Assembly (NCBI GenBank): GCA_905215775.1
Contig: CAJMRM010000024.1
Coordinates: forward strand, 1-39,250
Source: an uncultured bacterium
GTDB taxonomy: Bacteria > Bacillota > Clostridia > Lachnospirales > Lachnospiraceae
Direction of reading: 5' to 3'
Length of the DNA stretch: 39,250 nucleotides
How positions within the stretch are numbered: the first letter of the stretch is position 1; every line of letters starts with the position of its first letter. The notes under the pieces were generated by a model. The model was not told the origin of the DNA. It made no database searches and saw nothing but the letters and a program-made list of their open reading frames with translations. Shown piece by piece: positions 16,049-23,731 of the stretch. A program made the translations under genes and the position numbers.

Positions 16049-17101
16049 ATGATCCAGTATCGGAGGCTTGAAAGGCATGAGCTGACGCCGGAGCTGTTCC
16101 AGGACTTCATAAGACATCAGACGGTACAGGACTGCTACCGTAAAAGAGAGGGCCGGTGGGTGATCGAACCGGCCCCTTTTATTGATGACTGGAGTCGGGA
16201 GGAATATGAATTTCTGGTGGAATGCCTGAAAAATACCATAGATGGAAACGGAGCCGTATACGGGGCCTTCCAGACCGCGGCCCTGGGATTGCCAGGAAGC
16301 CTAAAGGGATTTGTGTCCGTGGAGGGAGAACGGCTGGGAAGCCGCGGCCAGTACCGGGATATGACCAGCCTCCATGTATCGGAGGAGCTCAGAGGACATG
16401 GAGCCGGCCGGCAGCTTTTTTTACTTGCAAAGGACTGGGCCCGGAGCCAGGGAGCGGAAAAGCTCTATCTCTCTTCCCATTCGGCGGTGGAGACCCAGAA
16501 ATTTTATGAAGCCATGGGCTGTGTGGATGCAGAGGAGGTCATGGAGGAGCATGTAAGGCGGGAGCCCTATGACAGGCAGCTGGAATGTGCGGCGGACGGC
16601 CCGGGAAAAGCAGACCGGCTCCTGTTGGCCATGATCCGGTACGACGCCGGGGATCCCAGGCGGATCCAGCATCTTACCAAGGTGTACGAATACGCCAGAC
16701 TCATGGGCCGGATGGAACGGCTTAAGAATGAAGAGCTGGAGATCCTGGAGGCCGCCGCCATCGTCCATGACATCGGGATCCACAGAGCCGAAGAAAAATA
16801 CGGCCGCAACACCGGAAAATACCAGGAGATCGAGGGGCCTCCGGAGGCGGAGGCGCTTTTGGCTGCCCAGGGATGGCCGGAGGCTGCCATACGCCGGGTC
16901 TCCTATCTGGTGGGCCACCATCACACCTATGCGGAGATCGACGGCATGGATTACCAGCTCCTGGTGGAGGCCGATTTTTTAGTGAATCTTTATGAAGAGG
17001 GCGCTCTCCCGGAAACGCGGGAGGACGTATTCCGGAGGATCTTCCGGACCGAAAGCGGGAAATATCTGTTCCGGCAGATGTTTTCCAGGAAGACAGAGTA
17101 A
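16049..17101 (+). CDS. GNAT acetyltransferase fused to an HD phosphohydrolase domain
   Basis: 350 residues with two domains. Residues about 1-165 fit a GNAT fold: MTSLHVSEELRGHGAGRQLF has the acetyl-CoA loop (RGHGAG), followed by YLSSHSAVETQKFYEAMGC. Residues about 195-345 are an HD domain: RIQHLTKVYEYARLMG gives the first histidine, AAAIVHDIGIH the HD pair (His240, Asp241), VGHHHTYAEIDG further histidines, and LVEADFLVNLYE the last aspartate. The HD part resembles the small metal-dependent phosphohydrolases. The gene sits 15 bases after the M42 peptidase and 12 bases before topB. One continuous frame supports a real fusion. Substrates of both halves are unknown. Confidence 0.85.
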   Translation: MIQYRRLERHELTPELFQDFIRHQTVQDCYRKREGRWVIEPAPFIDDWSREEYEFLVECLKNTIDGNGAVYGAFQTAALGLPGSLKGFVSVEGERLGSRGQYRDMTSLHVSEELRGHGAGRQLFLLAKDWARSQGAEKLYLSSHSAVETQKFYEAMGCVDAEEVMEEHVRREPYDRQLECAADGPGKADRLLLAMIRYDAGDPRRIQHLTKVYEYARLMGRMERLKNEELEILEAAAIVHDIGIHRAEEKYGRNTGKYQEIEGPPEAEALLAAQGWPEAAIRRVSYLVGHHHTYAEIDGMDYQLLVEADFLVNLYEEGALPETREDVFRRIFRTESGKYLFRQMFSRKTE

Positions 17102-17113
17102 GGGAGCCGCAGA

Positions 17114-19327
17114 ATGAAAGCACTTGTGATCGCAGAAAAACCGTCCGTGGCCAGGGATATTGCCAGGGTATTAAAATGCCGGAAGCAGTTAAACGGGGCC
17201 ATGGAGGGAGAATCCTATATCGTTACCTGGGGGCTGGGTCATCTGGTGACCCTGGCGGACCCGGAGGATTATGATAAAAAATATAAAGAATGGAGGCTGG
17301 AGGATCTCCCCATGATGCCGGAGACCTTTAAGCTGGAGGTGATCCGGCAGACGGCAAAGCAGTATAACGCTGTAAAGGAGCAGATCCACCGGAAGGATGT
17401 GGGCGAGATCATCATTGCCACAGACGCCGGCCGGGAGGGGGAGCTGGTGGCCAGGCTGATCCTTAAAAAGGCCGGAGCCAGAAAGCCCCTGAAGCGTCTC
17501 TGGATCTCCTCAGTCACCGATAAGGCCATCCGGGAGGGCTTTGCCCATCTGAGGGACGGAAGAGAATATGAGCCCCTTTACGACGCCGCCATGTGCCGGG
17601 CCGAAGCCGACTGGCTGGTGGGCATCAACGCCACCCGGGCCCTGACGTGTAAGTACAACGCCCAGCTTTCCTGCGGCCGCGTCCAGACGCCGACCCTGGC
17701 TATGATCGCCAACCGGGAGGAGGAGATCCGCCGCTTTGTGCCGAAGCCCTATTATGGGATCCGGGGACGGGCAGGCAGTCTCACCCTGGCCTGGAGGGAT
17801 AAAAAGAGCGGCAGCGGAAGCTCCTTTCAGAAGGAACGGATTGAGAATGTCCTTAAGGAGATCTCCGGAAAGCAGGCTGTGGTGGAGCGGGTGAAGAAAA
17901 CACCGAAAAAGACCATGGCTCCCCAGCTTTACGATCTGACGGAGCTCCAGCGGGAGGCCAGCCGCCGCTTTGATTATTCGGCCAAGGAGACCTTAAATAT
18001 CATGCAGAGGCTGTATGAAAGCCATAAGGTCTTAACGTATCCGCGGACCGACTCCAGATATCTGAGTTCGGATATCGTCCCCACTATAAAGGAGCGGTTA
18101 AAGGCCTGCTCCGTGGGCCCGTACCGGGTCCTGGCAGGACGGCTCATAAACCAGCCGCTGCCTGCAAAGCCGTCCTTTGTGGACGATAAAAGGGTATCGG
18201 ACCACCACGCCATTATCCCCACAGAGCAGTTTGTGGATCTGACCCATATGACCATCGACGAGCGGCGGATCTATGATCTGGTGGTGCGCCGCTTCCTGGC
18301 CGTTTTGTATCCTCCCTGTGAATATGAGCAGACGGAGATCACCGTAAGGGCCGGAGAGGAGCTGTTTACAGCCCATGGAAACGTCATACGGGCGGCCGGA
18401 TGGAAGGCCGTTTATGAAAACATGGATGGAGGCCTGGACGAGGAGGCAGAGGACGCCGGAGGTGATGGAAGCTCTGCGGCAGGCCAGATCCTTCCGGACC
18501 TCAAGGAAGGAGATGTGCTCCAGGGAGCTTCCTTTGCCATGACAGAAGGAAGGACGAAGCCCCCGGCCCATTTCAACGAGGCCACCCTGCTTTCCGCCAT
18601 GGAAAATCCAGTGGCGTATATGGAGTCCCAGGATAAGGCCATGGCAAGGACCCTGGGGGAGACCGGCGGCCTTGGCACGGTGGCGACCCGGGCAGACATC
18701 ATCGAAAAGCTATTCTCCAGCTTCCTTCTGGAGAAAAAGGGAAAGGATATCCTCCTGACCTCCAAGGCCAGGCAGCTTTTAGAGCTGGTGCCGGAGGATC
18801 TGAAAAAGCCGGAGCTGACGGCGGATTGGGAGATGAAGCTGTCCAGGATCGCCAGGGGAGAGCTGTCCCGTTCTGCGTTCATGACGGAGATCCGCGGCTA
18901 TTCGGAGGAGCTGACCGGGGAGATCCGCCGGGGAGAAGGAAAATTCCGCCACGACAATATGACCAGTAAAAAGTGTCCCCAGTGCGGAAAAAATCTGCTG
19001 CTGGTGAAGGGAAAGAACAGCGAGATGCTGGTCTGCCAGGACCGGGAGTGCGGATACCGGGAAACGGTTTCCAGGACCTCCAACGCCAGATGTCCCGTAT
19101 GCCATAAGAGGATGGAGCTGCGCGGAAAAGGAGAGGGCCAGATCTTCGTCTGCTCCTGCGGCCATAAGGAAAAGCTTTCTGCCTTCCAGGAACGGAGAAA
19201 GAAGGAGGGAGCCGGCGTGTCCAAAAAAGATGTGGCCCGGTATATGAACCAGCAAAGGAAGGAAGCAGAGGAGCCGGTAAATAACGCCTTTGCCAAAGCC
19301 CTGGCCGGTCTTAAGCTGGATCCGTGA
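17114..19327 (+). CDS. topB: DNA topoisomerase III, zinc-ribbon form
   Basis: 737 residues, type IA topoisomerase that passes single strands and resolves catenanes. The Toprim domain opens with KALVIAEKPSVARDIARVL, then IVTWGLGHLVTLADP and IIATDAGREGELVARLI with the acidic metal ligands. The active tyrosine is Tyr309 in VLTYPRTDSRYLSSD. GGLGTVATRADIIEKLFSS marks domain IV. The end carries two four-cysteine ribbons (CPQCG ... CQDRECG from about residue 620, then CPVCHK ... CSCGHK). It lies in tight order after the GNAT-HD gene. A second, distinct topB is at 31854, so this copy is one of a pair. Confidence 0.95.
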   Translation: MKALVIAEKPSVARDIARVLKCRKQLNGAMEGESYIVTWGLGHLVTLADPEDYDKKYKEWRLEDLPMMPETFKLEVIRQTAKQYNAVKEQIHRKDVGEIIIATDAGREGELVARLILKKAGARKPLKRLWISSVTDKAIREGFAHLRDGREYEPLYDAAMCRAEADWLVGINATRALTCKYNAQLSCGRVQTPTLAMIANREEEIRRFVPKPYYGIRGRAGSLTLAWRDKKSGSGSSFQKERIENVLKEISGKQAVVERVKKTPKKTMAPQLYDLTELQREASRRFDYSAKETLNIMQRLYESHKVLTYPRTDSRYLSSDIVPTIKERLKACSVGPYRVLAGRLINQPLPAKPSFVDDKRVSDHHAIIPTEQFVDLTHMTIDERRIYDLVVRRFLAVLYPPCEYEQTEITVRAGEELFTAHGNVIRAAGWKAVYENMDGGLDEEAEDAGGDGSSAAGQILPDLKEGDVLQGASFAMTEGRTKPPAHFNEATLLSAMENPVAYMESQDKAMARTLGETGGLGTVATRADIIEKLFSSFLLEKKGKDILLTSKARQLLELVPEDLKKPELTADWEMKLSRIARGELSRSAFMTEIRGYSEELTGEIRRGEGKFRHDNMTSKKCPQCGKNLLLVKGKNSEMLVCQDRECGYRETVSRTSNARCPVCHKRMELRGKGEGQIFVCSCGHKEKLSAFQERRKKEGAGVSKKDVARYMNQQRKEAEEPVNNAFAKALAGLKLDP

Positions 19328-19386
19328 CCATAGAATCGTAAGAAATTATTTCGAAAATATCTATATTATCAGACAGAGGATTGTAG

Positions 19387-19392
19387 TATACT
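19387..19392 (+). promoter_or_regulatory. Possible -10 box before the 53-aa peptide
   Basis: TATACT at 19387-19392 lies 49 bases before the small gene, in AT-rich DNA. No good -35 box is visible at 16-18 bases, so support is weak. Confidence 0.4.
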
Positions 19393-19441
19393 TTAAGCAG
19401 AAAGAAATCCACAGTTGAGATAGATGGAGAGGAGGGCTTTC

Positions 19442-19603
19442 ATGCGAGGAGTAAAATACCAGATCCTTGGATTAGGGATCATTCTTCTGGGAATGACGGT
19501 GCCGGCAGCTTCCCACGTATCGTATCTGTGCGGAGCCCTGGGATTCGGGCTGGCGGTAATTGGATGTTTTTATACAAGAGATATGGAGTCTGACGCCAAA
19601 TAG
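19442..19603 (+). CDS. 53-residue two-helix membrane peptide
   Basis: ATG 19442 has a strong GGAGAGGAGG site (to 19435). The peptide begins MRGVKYQILGLGIILLGMTV, turns at PAASHVS, and continues YLCGALGFGLAVIGCFYTRD, giving two short membrane helices and a charged tail ESDAK. It stands alone between topB and the abgT remnant, with a terminator whose stem begins inside its last codons. Function unknown. The two-helix plan, glycine-rich first helix and final F/Y/C residues recall the 46-residue peptide at 7587, but I cannot show homology by eye. Confidence 0.65.
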   Translation: MRGVKYQILGLGIILLGMTVPAASHVSYLCGALGFGLAVIGCFYTRDMESDAK

Positions 19604-19619
19604 GCGTCGGGCTCTTTTT
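19586..19619 (+). terminator. Terminator overlapping the end of the 53-aa peptide gene
   Basis: GAGTCTGACGCC (19586-19597) pairs with GGCGTCGGGCTC (19603-19614), including two G-T pairs, and is followed by a T run. The left arm is coding sequence for the last five residues and the stop codon lies at the loop edge. Confidence 0.85.
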
Positions 19620-19669
19620 AAGTATTAAAAAAATCTAAAGAAAGCATAAACAGAATAGAAAAAAACTGT

Positions 19670-19698
19670 TTGACTGCCCATGACTCCCATGATATGCT
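19670..19698 (+). promoter_or_regulatory. Promoter before the abgT remnant
   Basis: TTGACT (19670-19675), 17-base spacer, TATGCT (19693-19698), only about 30 bases before the point where AbgT homology begins. It is likely the original abgT promoter left intact after loss of the first half of the gene. Confidence 0.7.
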
Positions 19699-19727
19699 TT
19701 TATCCGCAAGAAAAAACATGGGGGTAA

Positions 19728-20615
19728 AACTGGTATTTTATGGTGGCGTCCACGTTCCTGATCACTGCGATCGGTACCTTTGTCACAGATAAGATCGTGG
19801 AACCGCGGCTGACTCCGTATACTCCGGATGCATCTGAAGCCGTAAAGGATATTGCCGAAAATGAAAAGCGCGGAATGCGCTGGGCTGGCATCACCGCACT
19901 GGCATACCTGATCGTCATGGCTATCCTTGTTGTTCCAGCCAATGGACTTTTAAGGAATCCGGAGACCCATGCATTCCTTTCCTCTCCGTTTATGAGCGGG
20001 ATCATCTTTTTCATGATGCTGTTATTCCTGCTTCCAGGTATCGCATACGGCATCGGAGCCGGGGTGATCAAGAATGATAAGGACGTGGTTGCTTTGATGA
20101 ACAATACCATTTCCGGCCTTGCAAGCTTTATGGTGCTGATCTTCTTTGCGGCGCAGTTTACCGCCTGCTTTAATTATTCGAACCTGGGGACGATCATTTC
20201 CGTATCCGGCGCGAACTTTCTTCAGTCCGTGGGCTTTACCGGTCTGCCGCTTATCGTCTGCTTTATCGTGCTGACCGCGTTCATCAATATTTTTATTGCA
20301 GTGGATTCTGCGAAATGGGCGATCATGGCGCCGATCTTTGTTCCGATGTTCATGCGTCTGGGACTTTCCCCGGAGCTGACACAGGTTGCATACCGGATCG
20401 GTGATTCCAGTACCAATATCATCGCTCCGCTGATGCCCTTCTTCGTCCTTACGGTCGCTTTCTTCCAGAAGTATGACAAGAAGGCCGGGATCGGAAGCGT
20501 GATCTCCACAATGCTTCCCTATTCTCTGTGCTTCCTGCTGGGATGGATCGTGATGTTCGCCGTATGGTATCTGCTGGGGCTCCCGCTTGGACCGGGATCT
20601 CCGATGTTTTATTAA
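19728..20615 (+). pseudogene. abgT: AbgT-family transporter lacking its N-terminal half
   Basis: The product (291 residues from ATG 19740) matches only the C-terminal half of AbgT, the p-aminobenzoyl-glutamate transporter family of about 510 residues: MVASTFLITAIGTFVTDKIV at the start, then GIGAGVIKNDKDVV, FFAAQFTACFNYSNLG, DSAKWAIMAPIFVPMF and YRIGDSSTNIIAPLMPF. In frame before the ATG are codons for Asn-Trp-Tyr-Phe, which also fit the family, and then a TAA at 19725-19727, so the homology runs up to an abrupt break. No good ribosome site precedes ATG 19740. A promoter is retained. It looks like an internal deletion of about 200 codons; a working half-transporter is less likely. Confidence 0.75.
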
Positions 20616-20644
20616 AAAAATTTATATTTTAGGAGGAAGCTGGA

Positions 20645-20905
20645 ATGAAATATCATGTAAAGCCGCAGGGAATCTGTCCCACGGATATTGATTTCGATCT
20701 CAATGGAGATGTTGTCACGGATATTGTATTTACGAAGGGCTGCAACGGCAACCTGAAGGCCCTCAGTAAGCTGCTGGACGGATTTACCGTTCAGGAGATC
20801 GAGGAAAAATTAAAGGGAAACACCTGCGGGGAGAGGGGAACCTCCTGCGCAGACCAGCTTGCCCGTGCTGTCCGCGCTGCATATGAGGAAAGCAGACAGC
20901 AGTAA
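20645..20905 (+). CDS. TSCPD domain protein
   Basis: 86 residues: MKYHVKPQGICPTDIDFDLN, IVFTKGCNGNLKALSKLLDG, then LKGNTCGERGTSCADQLARA, matching the short stand-alone TSCPD family (TIGR03905-like). The domain is also found at the C-terminus of some ribonucleotide reductases; the stand-alone form has no known activity. Three conserved cysteines suggest metal binding, which is inference. AGGAGGAAGCTGG precedes the ATG. It lies 29 bases after the abgT remnant and ends at a perfect terminator, so it may have been the second gene of an abgT transcript. Confidence 0.85.
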   Translation: MKYHVKPQGICPTDIDFDLNGDVVTDIVFTKGCNGNLKALSKLLDGFTVQEIEEKLKGNTCGERGTSCADQLARAVRAAYEESRQQ

Positions 20906-20919
20906 AATGGAAATTTGTG

Positions 20920-20959
20920 TGCCTGCCGGCGGGATATCATCTGCCGGCAGGCATTTTTT
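20920..20959 (+). terminator. Terminator after the TSCPD gene
   Basis: An 11-base perfect stem, TGCCTGCCGGC (20920-20930) with GCCGGCAGGCA (20943-20953), followed by six T. Confidence 0.92.
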
Positions 20960-20964
20960 CTGTG

Positions 20965-20992
20965 TTGAAATATACAAAAAATATGGTACAAT
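20965..20992 (+). promoter_or_regulatory. First putative promoter of the DUF4340 gene
   Basis: TTGAAA (20965-20970), 16-base spacer, TACAAT (20987-20992). Confidence 0.5.
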
Positions 20993-21082
20993 ATCTGCGG
21001 AATACAATCTCTCCGGCAGAGATCGTATCACCGCGCACACGGAAGTCTGCACAGGCTTCACAGAGATGACACAAAGCTGTGC

Positions 21083-21088
21083 TATAAT
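21083..21088 (+). promoter_or_regulatory. Second putative promoter (-10 box) of the DUF4340 gene
   Basis: Perfect TATAAT at 21083-21088. The best -35 candidate, TTCACA at 21057-21062, is 20 bases away, so this may depend on an activator or be weak. Confidence 0.5.
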
Positions 21089-21094
21089 ATTTAT

Positions 21095-21242
21095 GAAGCA
21101 GGCCGTGTATCGCTGTGCACCTGGCCTTTGTGTCTGGTGCAAAAAAGCCAGGCGTTCTGATCTCCCCCAGGGATATCGTGCCGGGGGATATGGGATACGG
21201 TACAGGCAGAGATGAAATTTAACTATGGAAGGATGAAGAAAT
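21095..21242 (+). other. Structured leader before the DUF4340 gene
   Basis: The 5' leader contains several arms that can pair in competing ways: AGGCC (21100-21104) with GGCCT (21123-21127); GCACC (21117-21121) with GGTGC (21136-21140); CCTGGC (21120-21125) with GCCAGG (21147-21152); and a firm stem TCCCCCAGG (21163-21171) with CCGGGGGA (21181-21188). The first three exclude one another. I do not recognise a known riboswitch class. No convincing gene is seen in 20960-21242. Confidence 0.4.
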
Positions 21243-22208
21243 ATGAAACAGAGAACGATCGTGCTGGGAGCCGGGGTGATGGCTCTGGGACTGATGCTGG
21301 CGGGCTGTTCCGGAGGAAAGGACGCATTTTCGGAGGCGCCCCAGACGGGATTTAAGGAGCTGCGGGACGAGGCATCCGCGGCGGATATGGCCGGGGCAGA
21401 GATTCAGGTCCTGGATCTGGAAAAGCCCATTGATTTTTGTTACAGCAGCCCGGAGGCAGAAATGCTGTTTAAGATGGAGGACGGGGTCTGGCTGGACGCC
21501 ACGGATCAGGAGATCCCCATCGACCAGGAGCGGTTCCAGGCCATGGCAGACGCGTTTTTAAAGCTTCGCGCCGTATCGGAGGCGGAGAGTACAGAGGCTT
21601 GGGATCAATATGGGCTGGATGACGTGGAGTATTCCGTTTATATCACAGACGGAGAAAAGGGAGAGAAGTATATTTTCATCGGAGATACGGATCCGGACGG
21701 GAATTATTATGCGTCCATTGAGGGAAGCGAACAGGTATATACCATAAAGCCGGAGGCCGTGGACGCCCTGGTCTTCGATTTTGACAGCCTGGTGGTCCGG
21801 GACAGCCTGGATCTTACGGTGGCCGCCGGAGATATTGGAAAAGCCATGACCATCGTGGACGGAAAGACGGTTTCTTATAAAACGTCGGATACAGAGGCCA
21901 TGACCCGGATCGCAGCGGGAATGTCGGCCCTGAAGCCGCAGGAATTCGCCTCCTTCCATGCAACCGGGCCAGAGCTGACCTCTGCCGGCCTTACAGAGGA
22001 TCAGAGGATGACGCTGGATGTGGAATTTACCAATGGCGGAAGCACGGAGTCTCTGACGGTCTATGTGGGGAATTTCGTGGACGTTATGGGTGAAAAGCGG
22101 TATCTCCAGCTGGAGGGCTCCAATATGATCTCCATTGTGGAGGCTTCCGTCATCGGAGATCTCCTGAATCTGACCGAGGAGCAGAATTCCATACAGAACA
22201 CCAAATAA
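21243..22208 (+). CDS. DUF4340 lipoprotein
   Basis: 321 residues. A lipoprotein signal peptide is clear: MKQRTIVLGAGVMALGLMLA followed by the lipobox cysteine (LAGC, about residue 22) and a Gly-Gly-Lys start of the mature chain. The mature protein follows the DUF4340 pattern, with repeats of beta-rich units: YSSPEAEMLFKMEDGVWLDA, ERFQAMADAFLKLRAVSEAE, WDQYGLDDVEYSVYITDG and YIFIGDTDPDGNYYASIEGS. It should be lipid-anchored outside the cell membrane. DUF4340 proteins often accompany gliding- or ABC-type complexes (GldG-like), but no such genes are nearby. It appears to be a one-gene transcript, ending at a strong terminator. Confidence 0.85.
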   Translation: MKQRTIVLGAGVMALGLMLAGCSGGKDAFSEAPQTGFKELRDEASAADMAGAEIQVLDLEKPIDFCYSSPEAEMLFKMEDGVWLDATDQEIPIDQERFQAMADAFLKLRAVSEAESTEAWDQYGLDDVEYSVYITDGEKGEKYIFIGDTDPDGNYYASIEGSEQVYTIKPEAVDALVFDFDSLVVRDSLDLTVAAGDIGKAMTIVDGKTVSYKTSDTEAMTRIAAGMSALKPQEFASFHATGPELTSAGLTEDQRMTLDVEFTNGGSTESLTVYVGNFVDVMGEKRYLQLEGSNMISIVEASVIGDLLNLTEEQNSIQNTK

Positions 22209-22252
22209 AGGAGGAAAGGGACGTGTCCCTTGGAACCGAAACAAAAAAAGAG

Positions 22253-22300
22253 CCGCAGGCTCTGGCGGAGAAGATCTTCCGCCAGGACCTGCGGTTTTTT
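22253..22300. terminator. Bidirectional terminator between DUF4340 gene and chromate-transporter genes
   Basis: CCGCAGG (22253-22259) pairs with CCTGCGG (22288-22294), with inner TGGCGGA/TCCGCCA around an AAGATCT loop. Six T follow on the plus strand and a run of A (22241-22249 region) precedes it, serving both converging transcripts. Confidence 0.92.
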
Positions 22301-22345
22301 ATGGCTGCCGGAGCCGGGACAGAACAGCCCAGGACCGGAGCCGTT

Positions 22346-22933
22346 TTATACGCCGCCGAACCGGAAAAGGATCCCGATGACAGCGGATGCAGCGATGAAT
22401 ACCACCGGATGGAGCCCCTTGGTCTTTTTGCAGACCGCCGTGAAATAGTAAAGGACGGCCAGAAGAACCAGGTTGGGGATGCTCACCAGATCCAGGATAT
22501 TCCCGGATGCCGCGTAAGCGTCCTTATGGAACATGATCAGTGCAAATACGGAAAATCCGGCCGCGGCGATGAGGCCGGTGGATGCCGGGCGCAGCCCGTA
22601 AAAGGCGTGCTGGACGTATTTGTTGTCTTTAAAGGCCTTTAAAAAGCCTGCAATGATCAGAATGATCACAATGGACGGCGTGATCAGTCCCAGGGTAGCG
22701 ATTACGGAGCCGGGAATCCCGGCAGTGGTAAAGCCTACATAGGTGGCCATATTGACACCGATGGGGCCGGGAGTGGATTCGGAGATCGCCACCATGTCCG
22801 CCAGCTGTCCGTATGTGAACCAGCCGGTCTTATCGGAGATATCATAGAGGAAGGGAAGCGTTGCCATTCCTCCGCCGACGGCAAAAAGCCCGGCCTTGAA
22901 AAATTCAAAAAAAAGCTGTAAATAGATCATCAT
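22346..22933 (-). CDS. chrA: Chromate transporter family protein, second half-size subunit
   Basis: 195 residues, one CHR domain: LFFEFFKAGLFAVGGGMATL at the start, then MVAISESTPGPIGVNMATYV and IPGSVIATLGLITPSI, with about six hydrophobic segments. Long ChrA proteins have two such domains; here they are split over two genes that overlap by four bases (ATGA), the usual layout of short-chain CHR pairs that work as a heterodimer. GGAGG in the end of the upstream gene is its ribosome site. Family members export chromate, but many clostridial members may move another anion, so the substrate is uncertain. Confidence 0.9.
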   Translation of the reverse strand: MMIYLQLFFEFFKAGLFAVGGGMATLPFLYDISDKTGWFTYGQLADMVAISESTPGPIGVNMATYVGFTTAGIPGSVIATLGLITPSIVIILIIAGFLKAFKDNKYVQHAFYGLRPASTGLIAAAGFSVFALIMFHKDAYAASGNILDLVSIPNLVLLAVLYYFTAVCKKTKGLHPVVFIAASAVIGILFRFGGV

Positions 22934-23472
22934 TTCGCCTGTACCTCCTTATTCTTTAAAAGGATGCCGGCTGCGGCGGCCAGGATCACGAACAGGATCG
23001 GAGACAGGTTAAGGAATGCGGAGCCGGCAAAGACCACAAGGAATACGGCTAAGGTGGGCTTGTCGATGACCGACTTTTTCCAAAGCTTTACCACCGCGTT
23101 GAAGATCAGGACGCAGACGCAGACGCGGATGCCGGCGAAGGCGTTCTGGACGACGGCCAGATCTGAGAAGTTCTGGATGAAGGCGGCGATGACCGTAATA
23201 ATGATCAGGGACGGGAAAACCACGCCCAGGGTGGCGATGATGCCTCCGGCGATTCCGGCAGTCCTCTGGCCCACGAAGGTGGCCGTATTGACTGCGATGA
23301 TGCCCGGCGTACACTGTCCGATGGCGTAGTAGTCCATCAGCTCCTCCTCTGAAGCCCAGCCGCGCTTTTCCACGACTTCTCTCTGGAGCATCGGAAGCAT
23401 GGCGTAGCCGCCGCCGAAGGTCAGGCCGCCGATGCGGGCAAAGGTAAGGAAGAGATCAAGAAGTTTGTTCAT
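22930..23472 (-). CDS. chrA: Chromate transporter family protein, first half-size subunit
   Basis: 180 residues, one CHR domain: LFLTFARIGGLTFGGGYAML, then YYAIGQCTPGIIAVNTATFV and AGGIIATLGVVFPSLIII. The matching motifs (FxxGGG and STPGPIxVNxATxVG versus QCTPGIIAVNTATFVG) show it is the opposite-topology partner of the next gene. First gene of the minus-strand pair, with GGAGAG before the ATG and a promoter 40 bases upstream. The two motif sets are similar enough to suggest ancient duplication. Confidence 0.9.
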   Translation of the reverse strand: MNKLLDLFLTFARIGGLTFGGGYAMLPMLQREVVEKRGWASEEELMDYYAIGQCTPGIIAVNTATFVGQRTAGIAGGIIATLGVVFPSLIIITVIAAFIQNFSDLAVVQNAFAGIRVCVCVLIFNAVVKLWKKSVIDKPTLAVFLVVFAGSAFLNLSPILFVILAAAAGILLKNKEVQAK

Positions 23473-23511
23473 AGTAACTCTCCTTTTTTGTTAAAAATAA
23501 GACTAAATATT

Positions 23512-23539
23512 AATATAACAGAAAAAGGGAAAAAATCAA
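23512..23539 (-). promoter_or_regulatory. Promoter of the chromate-transporter pair
   Basis: On the minus strand TTGATT (23539-23534), 16-base spacer rich in T, TATATT (23517-23512), in an AT-rich gap. Confidence 0.6.
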
Positions 23540-23622
23540 TATACAAATCCTTATCCCTTCCATAAGCAAAACCATCCCCGGGGGAGAACGGGAATAAATC
23601 GAACATGGATTCGTTAAAAGCC

Positions 23623-23652
23623 TTGCCAAATTCCTTTCGGTGAGTGTATAAT
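23623..23652 (+). promoter_or_regulatory. Promoter of parE
   Basis: TTGCCA (23623-23628), 18-base spacer, TATAAT (23647-23652), 79 bases before the parE ATG. Confidence 0.75.
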
Positions 23653-23731
23653 GGGTAAGACTATATTTTATGGATCACAGGAAATGGCGCGGGATATGAC
23701 GGCCGCGTCATAAGGATTTTGGAGGTATTTC

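Noticed and set aside
20859..21215. Plus-strand frame of 118 residues after the TSCPD gene
   Set aside because: Begins inside the TSCPD gene in another frame and crosses its terminator and the promoters.
22223..22642. Plus-strand frame opposite the chromate-transporter gene
   Set aside because: Antisense to a clear CHR family gene and contains a terminator hairpin.
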